The notes under the pieces: generated by a model | What the model was told of the DNA's origin: nothing | Databases searched by the model: none | Seen by the model: the letters and a program-made list of their open reading frames with translations, nothing else | Translations under genes and position numbers: made by a program | Shown here: piece by piece, positions 15,770 to 24,370 of the stretch | Numbering within the stretch: position 1 is the stretch's first letter | How the letters are laid out: each line of letters starts with the position of its first letter | From: UBA5177 sp002413265 | GTDB taxonomy: Bacteria > Chloroflexota > UBA5177 | Assembly (NCBI GenBank): GCA_036752825.1 | Contig: DAIORV010000006.1 | Coordinates: forward strand, 1 to 64,000 | Length of the DNA stretch: 64,000 bases | Reading direction: 5' to 3'

Positions 15770-16933
15770 ATGAAACACGACGCCATCTTGCTCCATCACC
15801 CCGATTTCCTGAACTACGACTTTGGCCCATATCACCCACTTCGCCCGGAGCGGTTGACCGCGGGCCTGGATCTCTTTCAGAGTCTCGGTTTCTACGATCC
15901 GGACCGAGACGGACCCACGATTCTTCCCGCGACCCGTGACGATCTAGAGTTCGTTCACGATCCTCTGTACATAGATGCAGTCATTGCAGCGGGGTCCAGC
16001 TCGAGCCCGTCTTCCGGCTACGCTCAGTTTGGGCTTGACGGCGCCGACAATCCTCCCTTCCCCTCGATGCACGAGGCAAGTGCGATGGTCACCGGCGGCA
16101 CGATTGAGGCGGTTCGCCACGTCATGCGGGGTGATGTCGATCATGCATTCAACCCTGCCGGCGGCCTGCACCACGCCCAGAGAGCTCGCGCCTCCGGATT
16201 CTGCATCTACGACGATCCTGCGGCAGCGGCGGCGCTGGCGATATCGGAGTTTGGCGCACGCGTTTTTTATGTCGATTTCGACTGTCATCATGGCGACGGC
16301 GTGCAGTGGATCTTTTACCAGGATCCACGAGTATTCACGCTCTCCTTTCACGAAAGTGGCCGGTATCTATTTCCAGGAACCGGCAGCCCCGACGAGCGAG
16401 GCTCGGGCGCCGGAGAAGGAACGTCTGTGAACATGCCCTTTGAGCCCTTCACCGAGGACACCTCGTGGCTCGAGGCAGTCGAGACTCTGCTTCCTGACCT
16501 CGTACACCGCTTCCAGCCGGACCTTCTCATCAGTAACCACGGGTGCGACACCCATTACTTCGACCCGCTCACCCACCTCTCACTGTCGACCCGTGCGTTT
16601 TCCAGACAGGCGCGACTGGTGCACGAGCTTGCCCACGAGCACACTGAGGGCAGATGGGTTGCCGTGGGCAGCGGGGGCTACGATTGGGTAGACGTTGTGC
16701 CGCGGTCGTGGGCTATTCTCTGGTCTGAAATGACGCGCCAGCCTTTGCCAGAGCAACTTCCCAGCTCGTGGTTGGAGCGGTGGACGCCTTCGGCGGATCA
16801 TCCCTTGCACACGCGTTTCGTTGATAGCGATGAGAGCTGGGGGATGGAAATACCCGAGGTCTCTCGCGCTAATCGGGAGACATTGCAAGTGGTTCGCCGC
16901 TCCGTTGGCGCGCCGAGCCACAGTGCCACGTAA
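15770..16933 (+). CDS. Histone-deacetylase-family enzyme (AcuC/acetylpolyamine amidohydrolase type)
   Basis: 387 residues from the ATG at 15770. Conserved elements: YDFGPYHPLRPERL at the N-terminus, NPAGGLHHAQRARASGFC with the paired catalytic His residues, VFYVDFDCHHGDGVQ with two zinc ligands (Asp, His), and ISNHGCDTHYFDPL with the third zinc-binding Asp; GSGGYDW is the Gly-rich Tyr loop near residue 302. The enzyme removes acetyl groups from lysines or small amines. Bacterial members are usually linked to acetyl-CoA synthetase control, but no such gene is present in the window. Single gene. Confidence 0.9.
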   Translation: MKHDAILLHHPDFLNYDFGPYHPLRPERLTAGLDLFQSLGFYDPDRDGPTILPATRDDLEFVHDPLYIDAVIAAGSSSSPSSGYAQFGLDGADNPPFPSMHEASAMVTGGTIEAVRHVMRGDVDHAFNPAGGLHHAQRARASGFCIYDDPAAAAALAISEFGARVFYVDFDCHHGDGVQWIFYQDPRVFTLSFHESGRYLFPGTGSPDERGSGAGEGTSVNMPFEPFTEDTSWLEAVETLLPDLVHRFQPDLLISNHGCDTHYFDPLTHLSLSTRAFSRQARLVHELAHEHTEGRWVAVGSGGYDWVDVVPRSWAILWSEMTRQPLPEQLPSSWLERWTPSADHPLHTRFVDSDESWGMEIPEVSRANRETLQVVRRSVGAPSHSAT

Positions 16934-17020
16934 ATTTTTTGAGTCCTCGTTTAACGGATCGCGCAGTTGCCGAAACCTGATGAGCTCGGACCCGGTATAT
17001 CCTGAGAGTGCAGGAGTTTC

Positions 17021-17599
17021 ATGGAAGAGCTGACCGAACTGGAAGACCTCGAGCTCATCTCTCGTTCCAAGCACGGCGACCATAGCGCGTACCGAGAGCT
17101 AGTTGAGCGTTACAAGGACGCTGGTTATCGCGTGGCGCTGCAGGTTCTTCGCCACCCAACGGACGCCGAGGATGTTCTTCAGGAGTCTTTCATCAAGGCC
17201 TACGTGTATCTGGACTCCTACTCATCCAAGTACCGCTTCTATACCTGGTTCTCGACAATCGTGCGAAATGTCGCGCTCTCCCATCTCAAGGCCCGCGATT
17301 GGATCGTGTCTCCCTTGCCGGACGAGGCAGTTCGGCCCCTTAGAGCGGCAGTTGAGGAGTCGCCGGAGCTCGTAGCGCTGGCCTCTAGCCGGGCAGACAT
17401 CGTGCGCGAGGCGGTTCGAGTCCTTCCCGAGCGTTACAGACGTGTGCTGGTGTTGCGCTATTGGCACGATCTCTCGTACGAAGAAATCGCCTCAGTCACT
17501 CAGCAATCGCTTGGCGCCGTCAAGACTCAGATACACAGGGGTAAGGCGCTGCTTGGGGAAGGTCTTCACGGCGTCGAACTCGGTCTGGCTGCGGATTAG
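17021..17599 (+). CDS. ECF-type RNA polymerase sigma factor
   Basis: 192 residues, with AGGAG 5 bases before the ATG at 17021. Region 2 covers residues 8-80 (DLELISRSKHGDHSAYRELV, DAEDVLQESFIKAY, YTWFSTIVRNVALSHL), and region 4 covers residues 128-180 (LPERYRRVLVLRYWHDLSYEEIA, with helix-turn-helix SVTQQSLGAVKTQIHRGK). There is no region 1.1 or 3, which places it in the ECF group near RpoE/SigW. The next gene starts 4 bases after its stop and encodes a membrane protein with a cytoplasmic N-terminus, which would suit an anti-sigma factor, though no known anti-sigma motif is visible. Confidence 0.93.
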   Translation: MEELTELEDLELISRSKHGDHSAYRELVERYKDAGYRVALQVLRHPTDAEDVLQESFIKAYVYLDSYSSKYRFYTWFSTIVRNVALSHLKARDWIVSPLPDEAVRPLRAAVEESPELVALASSRADIVREAVRVLPERYRRVLVLRYWHDLSYEEIASVTQQSLGAVKTQIHRGKALLGEGLHGVELGLAAD

Positions 17600-17603
17600 C
17601 TCA

Positions 17604-17987
17604 ATGGCTGTTCACCTCGACGACAGAGACCCCGCGATGTCTACGGAGCTGACGTCGGATTTTGCCGCGAGGCTGGAAACCTCGTTACGAAGTGCCGATT
17701 CGGAACGCAGGCGGCATGCTCTTCGCGGCAGGCTGGCGACGTGGATTCCGGTCATGCTCTTGGTGGGTCCCCTGTTTGCATGGCTGCTCACGTCAGCGAG
17801 TCCCGGTGGTGAGCACGTGGCAGTCAATGCGCTTGTGTCGCTCACATTTGTGCTCGATGCAGGGGTACACGTGGACACTGCAGTCCTCTCATCGCTTCAT
17901 CTGGAAGCCCTGCCCATGGTCGTCGGAGCACTACTTTTGGTAATGACGGCATTCTGGTTGCTCTGGGGAGACGAGTCCGGGGAATGA
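17604..17987 (+). CDS. Two-helix membrane protein, candidate anti-sigma partner
   Basis: 127 residues from the ATG at 17604. Residues 1-45 are polar and charged (ELTSDFAARLETSLRSADSE, predicted cytoplasmic). A membrane helix (WIPVMLLVGPLFAWLLTSA), an extracytoplasmic loop, and a second helix (LPMVVGALLLVMTAFWLLWG) follow. No zinc-binding HxxxCxxC motif is present. I do not recognise a family. The position between an ECF sigma gene (4-base gap) and a membrane protein that it overlaps by ATGA makes an anti-sigma or sensor role the leading guess. Confidence 0.65.
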   Translation: MAVHLDDRDPAMSTELTSDFAARLETSLRSADSERRRHALRGRLATWIPVMLLVGPLFAWLLTSASPGGEHVAVNALVSLTFVLDAGVHVDTAVLSSLHLEALPMVVGALLLVMTAFWLLWGDESGE

Positions 17988-18874
17988 GTCGCCGGCGGGT
18001 GCTCGCAGCGGGCTGGCTCCTGCTGCTCGGGCTGAGCGCAACACTACCGCTTTCGGCACTGTTTCATGGCGTAATCCGCATCGGCCCGGGAACTCTCGTG
18101 GCGGCGAGGCCCCTGGACAGCCCGGTTATTTCGCTGGGTTCGAGTGTCACACTGCCCCGCGGATCACGATCAGTCGTGGTCGTCATTGGAGGCGACATTC
18201 GTTCAGACGGCGTCGCCAAAGACGACCTGATCACGGTCGGCGGCAACGTCTATCTGGGCCCGAGCGCGCGGGTCAATGCCGATGTTCTTTCGATGGTGGG
18301 CACAGTATACAAGTCGTCCCAAACGAGAGTGGCGGGTCGGATCGGCGGCCCGTTGAGGTCCTGGGATGGACGCTCGGTGCGACACAGAGACCTACTGCAA
18401 ACTCTGTTCAACAGCATACGACTGGGGCTGGCAGCAGGCCTTGCCCTCTTGCTAGTCGGCGCCTGTCTAACGGTTGTTTTTCCGTGGCAGATCGTGCTGA
18501 TCTCGTCAACCTTGCGCGCGTCGCCGCTGAAAAGCGTCGGTGCGGGTCTGGCGTGCCTGGTTGCCTTTGTCTTCCTTGTCGTGCCGCTCGGGCTGAGTCT
18601 TGCCGGGCTTCCATTTGCCCTGTTGCTGTCCGGTGCCGCCTTTCTTGCCTGGCTCTTTGGCATGGCTGCCGCCGCCGTCCTGGTCGGACGAGCCGCGGCA
18701 CGCGGATCAGTACCACTGCTATGGGCGACGGCGGCTGGACTCGTAATCCTGGCTCTGGTCATGGCCATTCCCGTAGTCGGCCCGCTGTCTGTCAGCCTTG
18801 CCGGGCTAACCGGAGCAGGGGCTCTCGCAGTGGCGCTCGTCGGCAGGGCAGGGCCCGCTACACCGCTCTCCTGA
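17984..18874 (+). CDS. Membrane protein with bactofilin-like beta-repeat outer domain
   Basis: 296 residues, overlapping the preceding gene by ATGA. After an N-terminal hydrophobic helix (residues 5-28) comes a beta-repeat segment of about 85 residues (SPVISLGSSVTLPRGSRSVV, ITVGGNVYLGPSARVNADVL, MVGTVYKSSQTRVAGRIGG) that resembles bactofilin/polymer-forming repeats. Four to five hydrophobic helices follow from residue 145 to the end. Similar membrane proteins sit beside ECF sigma factors in other genomes, where they are uncharacterised. It may be an envelope component under control of the sigma factor. Confidence 0.7.
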   Translation: MSRRRVLAAGWLLLLGLSATLPLSALFHGVIRIGPGTLVAARPLDSPVISLGSSVTLPRGSRSVVVVIGGDIRSDGVAKDDLITVGGNVYLGPSARVNADVLSMVGTVYKSSQTRVAGRIGGPLRSWDGRSVRHRDLLQTLFNSIRLGLAAGLALLLVGACLTVVFPWQIVLISSTLRASPLKSVGAGLACLVAFVFLVVPLGLSLAGLPFALLLSGAAFLAWLFGMAAAAVLVGRAAARGSVPLLWATAAGLVILALVMAIPVVGPLSVSLAGLTGAGALAVALVGRAGPATPLS

Positions 18875-18941
18875 AACATTTCGGGCCTTCTCCCGGTATC
18901 TGGGGAAAGATGATCACGCCAGGGGGCGCGAAAGGACGACC

Positions 18942-19400
18942 ATGGTAGCTCCGTCCGTGGCACCGCCACAGAACGGATTTCTCTCCCTTCGAATTTCTCG
19001 GCACACGCGCCATCCGCGCGAGTTCATTGACCTGACTGAAGAGGTGCAGGAAGCAGTCGACCGCTCCAGCTTTCACAGCGGGTTCGCGGTCATCACCTCC
19101 GAGCACACAACGGCTTCGATAGTCGTCAACGAGCACGAGCCGGAGCTACTAAAGGATCTCGGTACCTTTCTCGACGGTATCGCACCCGAGTCTCGGGATT
19201 ACGCTCACAACTCGGTTCCCTGCCTTCCCGGAGAGCGGCCGAACGCGCACGCCCACTGCCAATCACTTTTCCTCTCGGCTAGCACCACGGTGCCCATCGT
19301 GCAAGGCAGACTGGCTCTCGGTCGCTACCAACGCATCTTCCTGGTCGAGCTCGACCACGCGCGGCCGCGTGGTGTCACGGTCACCCTGTTAGGGGCCTGA
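18942..19400 (+). CDS. YjbQ/UPF0047 family protein
   Basis: 152 residues. It has the family hallmarks FIDLTEEVQEAVDRSSFHSG, FAVITSEHTTASIVVNEHEP, NSVPCLPGERPNAHAHCQSL and the closing LALGRYQRIFLVELDHARPR. The conserved His/Glu/Asp residues form a surface metal-like site. E. coli YjbQ shows weak thiamine-phosphate synthase activity, but the physiological role is uncertain. The length is standard. It stands alone after the sigma-factor operon and converges on the XdhC-like gene. Confidence 0.92.
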   Translation: MVAPSVAPPQNGFLSLRISRHTRHPREFIDLTEEVQEAVDRSSFHSGFAVITSEHTTASIVVNEHEPELLKDLGTFLDGIAPESRDYAHNSVPCLPGERPNAHAHCQSLFLSASTTVPIVQGRLALGRYQRIFLVELDHARPRGVTVTLLGA

Positions 19401-19408
19401 CTAAGCGC

Positions 19409-19735
19409 CTACCAGGTCAATGGTTCGATAAAAACGTCGACTTCTCCCCCGCAGGAGAGGCCGACTTCGAAGGCCATCTCGTCGGTGATGCCGTAGTGGA
19501 CGAGCTTCGGCGACCGGGTGCTCAAGACACCTTGAGCTTCCTCAAAAATCGCTGACTCGAGACAGCCTCCGCTGACCGATCCTGAAACCTTCCCGGAAGC
19601 GGTCACCGCCATTTTCGCCCCAGCCGGTCTGGGAGTCGAGCCTTTGGTCCGAACCACGGTGGCGAGTGCAATCGCCTCGCCTTGGATGCGCCAGGAGTCG
19701 ACATCCGCCAATATTTCTCGCATTGGTTCCCTCAC
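19409..19735 (-). CDS. XdhC/CoxI-family protein, N-terminal domain only
   Basis: 108 residues. The XdhC N-terminal domain is clear: LATVVRTKGSTPRPAGAKMAV, GSVSGGCLESAIFEEA with the conserved Cys, and ITDEMAFEVGLSCGGEVDVF with a second conserved Cys. Full-length XdhC proteins add a C-terminal Rossmann domain; here the gene stops at the end of the first domain, as in stand-alone CoxI/XdhC_N proteins. Such proteins mature molybdenum hydroxylases (xanthine or CO dehydrogenase). No such enzyme is present nearby, so the client is elsewhere in the genome. Confidence 0.88.
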   Translation of the reverse strand: MREPMREILADVDSWRIQGEAIALATVVRTKGSTPRPAGAKMAVTASGKVSGSVSGGCLESAIFEEAQGVLSTRSPKLVHYGITDEMAFEVGLSCGGEVDVFIEPLTW

Positions 19736-19791
19736 ACCATGTTAAGTCACCCCGTCGGGGTGGCCGTCGTCCCTGCTAACATCGCCGCAGA

Positions 19792-20580
19792 ATGACGCAG
19801 ATTTTCCTCGGCACCCAAGGCTGGAGCTACAAGGACTGGGTAGGCCCCTTCTATAAGTCGGGGACTCAGAGCACCGACTACCTCTCGCAGTACGCACGGC
19901 AGTTTTCCGCTGTGGAGCTCGACACGACCTTCTACGGCACTCCGGCCGATGGGCGGGTGGACAAGTGGAGGGAGTCGACACCAGACGACTTTCAATTCAC
20001 CGCCAAGCTGCCCAAGTCCATTACCCACGACAGGCATCTCCACCAGGCGTCGGAAGAGATGGGCGAGTTTCTCGGCGCGATTGGCAAGCTGGGCTCCAAA
20101 CTGGGACCAATTCTGATCCAGCTCCCGCCAGACTTCTCCACCGACGAACGTCCCGCGCTCTCGGACTTTCTTGACCAGCTTCCCACGGACTTCCGTTTCG
20201 CGGCGGAGTTCAGACACCGCTCGTGGCTTATCGACGACACGTTCGAGCTCCTTGCAAAGCATAACGTTGCCTGGACGTGCATCGACCTTTCGTACATGCC
20301 TCGACAGGTCGCAGTCACCAGCGATTTCATTTATGTACGTTGGCTAGGCGATCGGCGACAGATTCAGCACATGGACAGCGTGCAGATAGATCGCCGGCAC
20401 GACCTCGACGTATGGGCCGAGCAGCTCGAGGAGGAGGCCCGCCGGGTCGAGCGCATTTACGGGTTCGTCAACAACCATTACTCGGGACACTCCCCCTCAG
20501 ATGTACGATATCTGCGGAAGCGGTTGGGCATGCCGGAGCCGATCCCCGATGAGGAACCGGTCCAAGGGAGTCTTCTTTGA
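19792..20580 (+). CDS. DUF72 (YecE-like) protein
   Basis: 262 residues. Characteristic blocks are FLGTQGWSYKDWVGPFY at the start, FSAVELDTTFYGTPADGRVD, FQFTAKLPKSITHDRHL, and a C-terminal YGFVNNHYSGHSPSDVRYLR. The family has a TIM-barrel fold with a conserved polar pocket; its biochemical role is not established. It is translationally coupled (TTGA overlap) to a small membrane protein. Confidence 0.92.
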   Translation: MTQIFLGTQGWSYKDWVGPFYKSGTQSTDYLSQYARQFSAVELDTTFYGTPADGRVDKWRESTPDDFQFTAKLPKSITHDRHLHQASEEMGEFLGAIGKLGSKLGPILIQLPPDFSTDERPALSDFLDQLPTDFRFAAEFRHRSWLIDDTFELLAKHNVAWTCIDLSYMPRQVAVTSDFIYVRWLGDRRQIQHMDSVQIDRRHDLDVWAEQLEEEARRVERIYGFVNNHYSGHSPSDVRYLRKRLGMPEPIPDEEPVQGSLL

Positions 20581-20843
20581 ATCCCATCTACGCGGTCATG
20601 GAATCCGCGCATCGCTGGCTGATCCTGTCTGGGATTGCCTTTCTAGCCGGCACCTTCGGAGCCATGATGATGCTCGCTTACGTCTGGCCTCAGTGGCTGA
20701 TACGCGTGTGGCTGGTTGCCTGGCTACTTGCAGCTGCGGCGCTGCTCGTTCGGGCCCTCGTCGACTGGAAGGCTCGCGTGGAGGCCGACTTGCTCGTCGA
20801 GGAGAAGAGATCGGCGAGAAGAGTAGCTCCCGAAGAGCAGTAG
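20577..20843 (+). CDS. Small two-helix membrane protein
   Basis: 88 residues from a TTG at 20577 that overlaps the DUF72 stop. Two hydrophobic helices (about 10-35 and 42-63, LIRVWLVAWLLAAAALLVRAL) are followed by a charged C-terminal tail (DWKARVEADLLVEEKRSARR). No family recognised. The overlap makes co-expression with the DUF72 protein near certain. Confidence 0.6.
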   Translation: MNPIYAVMESAHRWLILSGIAFLAGTFGAMMMLAYVWPQWLIRVWLVAWLLAAAALLVRALVDWKARVEADLLVEEKRSARRVAPEEQ

Positions 20844-20849
20844 ATCTGC

Positions 20850-22103
20850 CTACTGAGTCCGAGCCGTCCCCACCTGTCGGGCAAGCACAGAGCTCGGCCC
20901 GATGGCTAGGTTCAGCCGGTTTCCCGTGACCTGAAGGAAAGCGGCTCCATCTGGAGTTGTCATCGTTTCCGGATTTAGACCCTTAACGGTCACGCGGCCG
21001 TTGTAGCGCCGGCGAAGCGACTCGACTAGCGCGTCGCGCGCTCGGCGCGCTGCCCCGGAATCTGTCCATTCGGAGCGAAACAGAGCCGCGTCCTGCTTGC
21101 CGTCCTCGAGGAAGACGTAGCGGTCACCTCGGTAGGCATTGGTGATTCTGGTGGCAAGGGCCTTATCGAGATACTGCCAAATCATCAACTTGTACCCCAG
21201 AGCGCCCATCACGTCGTCGTCTAGCTGCTTCCAGCTCCCCAAGCCCTTCACGCGATGCATGGAGACGATTGCGGGCTTCCATCCTCCGAGGTACGCAGTC
21301 GGATGCATGATCTCGTACGTTGACTGGGGGAGTCGATAGTAGGCGCGGTTAATGGCAAGCATGCCACCCTTCAGATACAGCCTCTCCGCGAAGTTCAGAC
21401 CGTCGTCGTATGCGAAGTAGAAGTCGCGGTATATGGCTTTGGGAAGGGGCGGGCCATTGGACCCTGCTTGCTGAGCTTTCACCCACTGCTGGTACTCCGA
21501 TGGAGAATAGTGGCGCGCTATGAAGAGAAGCTGCGTGGTTACGGCGTCTCCCTCGGTGAGCGCGTGAACGGCTGTCACTCTGTCGGAGTTTCGATACGTG
21601 ATCTTGTTCTGATCGGGCTGTAGCTTGACCAGGTTGAAGTACTGATCTTGTAGAGCGTGCGTGTACTCGTGGGCGATTGCGTCCCTACGGATACCGAGAG
21701 CTTCATTGTTGTCCGAGCGTACGTAGAGGGCGTGTTGAGAAGGCTCGTACAGGCCTAGAACCTGCTTGGTGAGCCCTTGGTAGACAATCTGGTGATAGCT
21801 GTCGGTCTTCTTGATCCAGCCGAGGAAAACCAACTCCTTCTGACCCAGCGTAATTTGACTCTCCGGGGTGGAGCGTCGAAAGTCGGCTCGCACGGTGGCG
21901 TCAAAAGCGGGACTACGATCGAAAGCGACGCGCACCGGTCGCTTGTGCACCAGCAGTCGGATGGCCTCGGTGGCTTGCTCGATCTGAGCAATTTCGGCCG
22001 CGGCTGTCCGAGGCTGGCTGGAAGCCCCTGCAGATCTAACCGGGACGGCCAGCATGGCGCATGCAAGGAGACAGCAGCACGCGCGATGGAAGCGCTCAGG
22101 CAC
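20850..22103 (-). CDS. Secreted HExxH putative metallopeptidase
   Basis: About 417 residues from a GTG at 22103, which overlaps the HD gene by 8 bases; an ATG at 22157 lies deeper inside that gene. It has a signal peptide (ACCCLLACAMLAVPVRSAGA). The zinc-binding motif AIAHEYTHALQDQYFNL is near residue 149, and HALTEGDAVTTQL about 30 residues later supplies the third ligand Glu, a gluzincin-like layout. The rest of the protein is not recognised. It would act outside the cell, but neither activity nor substrate is shown. A second protein of similar logic is at 35115-36332. Confidence 0.75.
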   Translation of the reverse strand: MPERFHRACCCLLACAMLAVPVRSAGASSQPRTAAAEIAQIEQATEAIRLLVHKRPVRVAFDRSPAFDATVRADFRRSTPESQITLGQKELVFLGWIKKTDSYHQIVYQGLTKQVLGLYEPSQHALYVRSDNNEALGIRRDAIAHEYTHALQDQYFNLVKLQPDQNKITYRNSDRVTAVHALTEGDAVTTQLLFIARHYSPSEYQQWVKAQQAGSNGPPLPKAIYRDFYFAYDDGLNFAERLYLKGGMLAINRAYYRLPQSTYEIMHPTAYLGGWKPAIVSMHRVKGLGSWKQLDDDVMGALGYKLMIWQYLDKALATRITNAYRGDRYVFLEDGKQDAALFRSEWTDSGAARRARDALVESLRRRYNGRVTVKGLNPETMTTPDGAAFLQVTGNRLNLAIGPSSVLARQVGTARTQ

Positions 22104-22683
22104 CCGCAAGGCCGAGCTCAGGGGCGATACCGCGCATGGCCTCGATGACAAAGGCAATGTGTTCGTCGAGCTCGATGCCCAGCTCCCGCGCGCCGGCGAT
22201 CACATCTTCTCTGTTCACACCTCGAGCAAAGGCCTTGTCCTTCATTCTCTTGCGAACCGACTTGGCTTCGAGCTGACCGATGTCCTTGTCCGGTCTCACC
22301 AGTGCGGCAGCGGTTATGAGGCCGGTGAGCTCGTCGACGGCAAACAGTGTCTGGTCCATCCGGCTCGTGCGGGGCAGTGCCAAATAGTCTGCGTGCGTCT
22401 TGATCGCATAAATCACGTCCTCTGGATAGCCTTGTTCCTCGAGGATCCGAGCACCGTAGAGTGGATGCTCGTTCGGGTCTGCAGTAGCGCTGGGGTTTGG
22501 ATGCTTCTCGTAGTCGAAGTCGTGGAGGAGTCCGGAAAGAGCCCAACGACCTTCGTCTTCACCAAATCTTTGAGCGTATGCGCGCATCGCCGCTTCCACT
22601 GCCAGCATGTGCCGCCGGAGGCTCTCACTCTGGGTGTACTCACACACCAACGACCAAGCATCGTCACGAGTCTTCTCTGCCAC
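22096..22683 (-). CDS. HD-domain metal-dependent phosphohydrolase
   Basis: 195 residues from a GTG at 22683 preceded by a purine-rich site (GGAAGGGGAAGG); relatives usually begin just before a segment like EYTQSESLRRHMLAVEAAMR, which fits. The HD motif is LSGLLHDFDYEKHPN (near residue 57); further metal ligands come from the HMLAVE histidine, GARILEEQG and KTHADYL. The family hydrolyses nucleotides or similar phosphoesters; the substrate is unknown. It is divergent from the aldehyde dehydrogenase gene. Confidence 0.85.
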   Translation of the reverse strand: MAEKTRDDAWSLVCEYTQSESLRRHMLAVEAAMRAYAQRFGEDEGRWALSGLLHDFDYEKHPNPSATADPNEHPLYGARILEEQGYPEDVIYAIKTHADYLALPRTSRMDQTLFAVDELTGLITAAALVRPDKDIGQLEAKSVRKRMKDKAFARGVNREDVIAGARELGIELDEHIAFVIEAMRGIAPELGLAGA

Positions 22684-22790
22684 GCGCCCTTCCCCTTCCG
22701 GAGCCGTACCGCCTGAAATCAGCAGCATTCTACTTCGTCGCCCTCGCGCGGTTTCGAACCGAAGCCAGGTCCCTCGCCACGATGCGCTTC

Positions 22791-22796
22791 TATAAT
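22791..22796 (+). promoter_or_regulatory. -10 box for the aldehyde dehydrogenase gene
   Basis: A perfect TATAAT 42 bases before the ATG at 22838. No good -35 box is seen at the proper distance, so the promoter may need an activator. GGAGAGG before the ATG is the ribosome-binding site. Confidence 0.45.
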
Positions 22797-22837
22797 CGCG
22801 TGCAACCGTGAACCGCGATGGAGAGGAGAGGGTCGAA

Positions 22838-24337
22838 ATGACCAGAGTCTTCAAGAACTACATCGGCGGTAAATGGGTCGAATCTGCGAGTGGGCAGACT
22901 TTCAACAGCATCAACCCCGCGAACAAAGACGAAGTTGTCGGCGTCTTTCAGAAGTCGAACCGAGACGATGTTGTTGCGGCAATAGATGCTGCTTCAGCGG
23001 CTTTCCGCTCCTGGAGCCAGACGCCGGCGCCCACGAGGGCCGAGTACATCTTGCGCGTGGGGTTGCTTCTCGAGGAGCGAAAGGAAGAATTTGGGCGGCT
23101 GGTTACTTGCGAGATGGGCAAGGTCCTGGACGAAGGCAAGGGCGACGTTCAGGAGGGAATTGACATGGCGAAGTACATCGCCGGTGAGGGCCGCCGCATG
23201 TTTGGAGAGACAGTCCCTTCCGAACTTCGAAACAAATTTGCGACGCTCGTCCGCCAGCCGATTGGCGTTGTCGGACTCATTACTCCGTGGAACTTTCCCT
23301 TCGCGATTCCGACCTGGAAGATCTTCCCTGCGCTGGTCTGCGGCAACACCGTCGTGTTCAAGCCGGCCGAAGACACGCCTGCTTGCGCGAGCGCCCTGGT
23401 CGAGCTATTTGAGGAGGCCGGATTACCTCCCGGCGTGCTCAATCTCGTGACCGGCTACGGCCCGGAAGCGGGGGCTCCCATAGTCGACGACGCCCGGGTA
23501 CGGATGATCTCTTTTACTGGGTCATCCGCGGTCGGGCGCGAGATCGCGTCGAAGGCGGGACACGCCTTGAAGAAAGTCATGCTCGAGTTAGGCGGGAAGA
23601 ACCCACAGATTGTCATGCCGGATGCAAATCTAGATCTGGCCCTCGAGGGAGTGCTCTGGGGAGCCTTCGGCACCACGGGCCAGCGCTGCACCGCAACAAG
23701 CAGGCTCATCGTTCACGAAGCAATCGCTCAAGAGTTCACAGACCGAGTGATCGAGAGTGCCCGCAACTTGAAGATCGGATTCGGGCTCGATCCCGACGTC
23801 GATGTCGGTCCGATCATCAACCAGGAGCAGCTCGACAGCGTCCATCAGTACACAGAGATTGGCAGGAAGGACGGCGCGACGCTGGCCCTAGGCGGCGAGA
23901 TCCTCTCCGAGGGCGATCTCGGGAAGGGCTTCTTTTACGCGCCTACAGTCTTCACGGACGTGAACTACCGGATGCGCATAGCGCAGGAGGAGATTTTCGG
24001 GCCGACGCTCTCCGTGCTGAAAGTGTCCTCATACGACGAGGCGGTTACGGTCGCCAATTCGACAGAGTATGGCCTTTCCAGCTCCATCTACACGCAGGAC
24101 GTTAATACGGCCTTTCGGGCCACCCAGGATCTGGAGTCCGGCATCACTTATGTGAACGCTCCTACCATCGGAGCGGAAATTCAACTTCCCTTCGGAGGCA
24201 TAAAAGCTACCGGGAACGGTCACCGTGAAGCCGGCACCAGCGCGGTCAAGGAATTCACCGAGATAAAATCGGTCTACGTCGACTACAGTGGCAAGCTCCA
24301 GAGAGCACAGATCGATGTCGACCAACACGGCGCCTAA
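22838..24337 (+). CDS. NAD(P)-dependent aldehyde dehydrogenase
   Basis: 499 residues from the ATG at 22838, with GGAGAGG upstream. It has a full ALDH superfamily fold: FKNYIGGKWVESASG at the start, LITPWNFPFAIPTWK, the cofactor loop SFTGSSAVGREI, general base Glu in MLELGGKNPQ (near 257), and catalytic Cys in GTTGQRCTATSRL (near 291). The C-terminal ITYVNAPTIGAEIQLPFGG block resembles alpha-ketoglutaric-semialdehyde and related dehydrogenases of sugar-acid degradation. It oxidises an aldehyde to the acid in the cytoplasm. No pathway partners are adjacent. Confidence 0.93.
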   Translation: MTRVFKNYIGGKWVESASGQTFNSINPANKDEVVGVFQKSNRDDVVAAIDAASAAFRSWSQTPAPTRAEYILRVGLLLEERKEEFGRLVTCEMGKVLDEGKGDVQEGIDMAKYIAGEGRRMFGETVPSELRNKFATLVRQPIGVVGLITPWNFPFAIPTWKIFPALVCGNTVVFKPAEDTPACASALVELFEEAGLPPGVLNLVTGYGPEAGAPIVDDARVRMISFTGSSAVGREIASKAGHALKKVMLELGGKNPQIVMPDANLDLALEGVLWGAFGTTGQRCTATSRLIVHEAIAQEFTDRVIESARNLKIGFGLDPDVDVGPIINQEQLDSVHQYTEIGRKDGATLALGGEILSEGDLGKGFFYAPTVFTDVNYRMRIAQEEIFGPTLSVLKVSSYDEAVTVANSTEYGLSSSIYTQDVNTAFRATQDLESGITYVNAPTIGAEIQLPFGGIKATGNGHREAGTSAVKEFTEIKSVYVDYSGKLQRAQIDVDQHGA

Positions 24338-24370
24338 GATCATCCTCGGCTAGGCTCACCGCAGGCCCTT

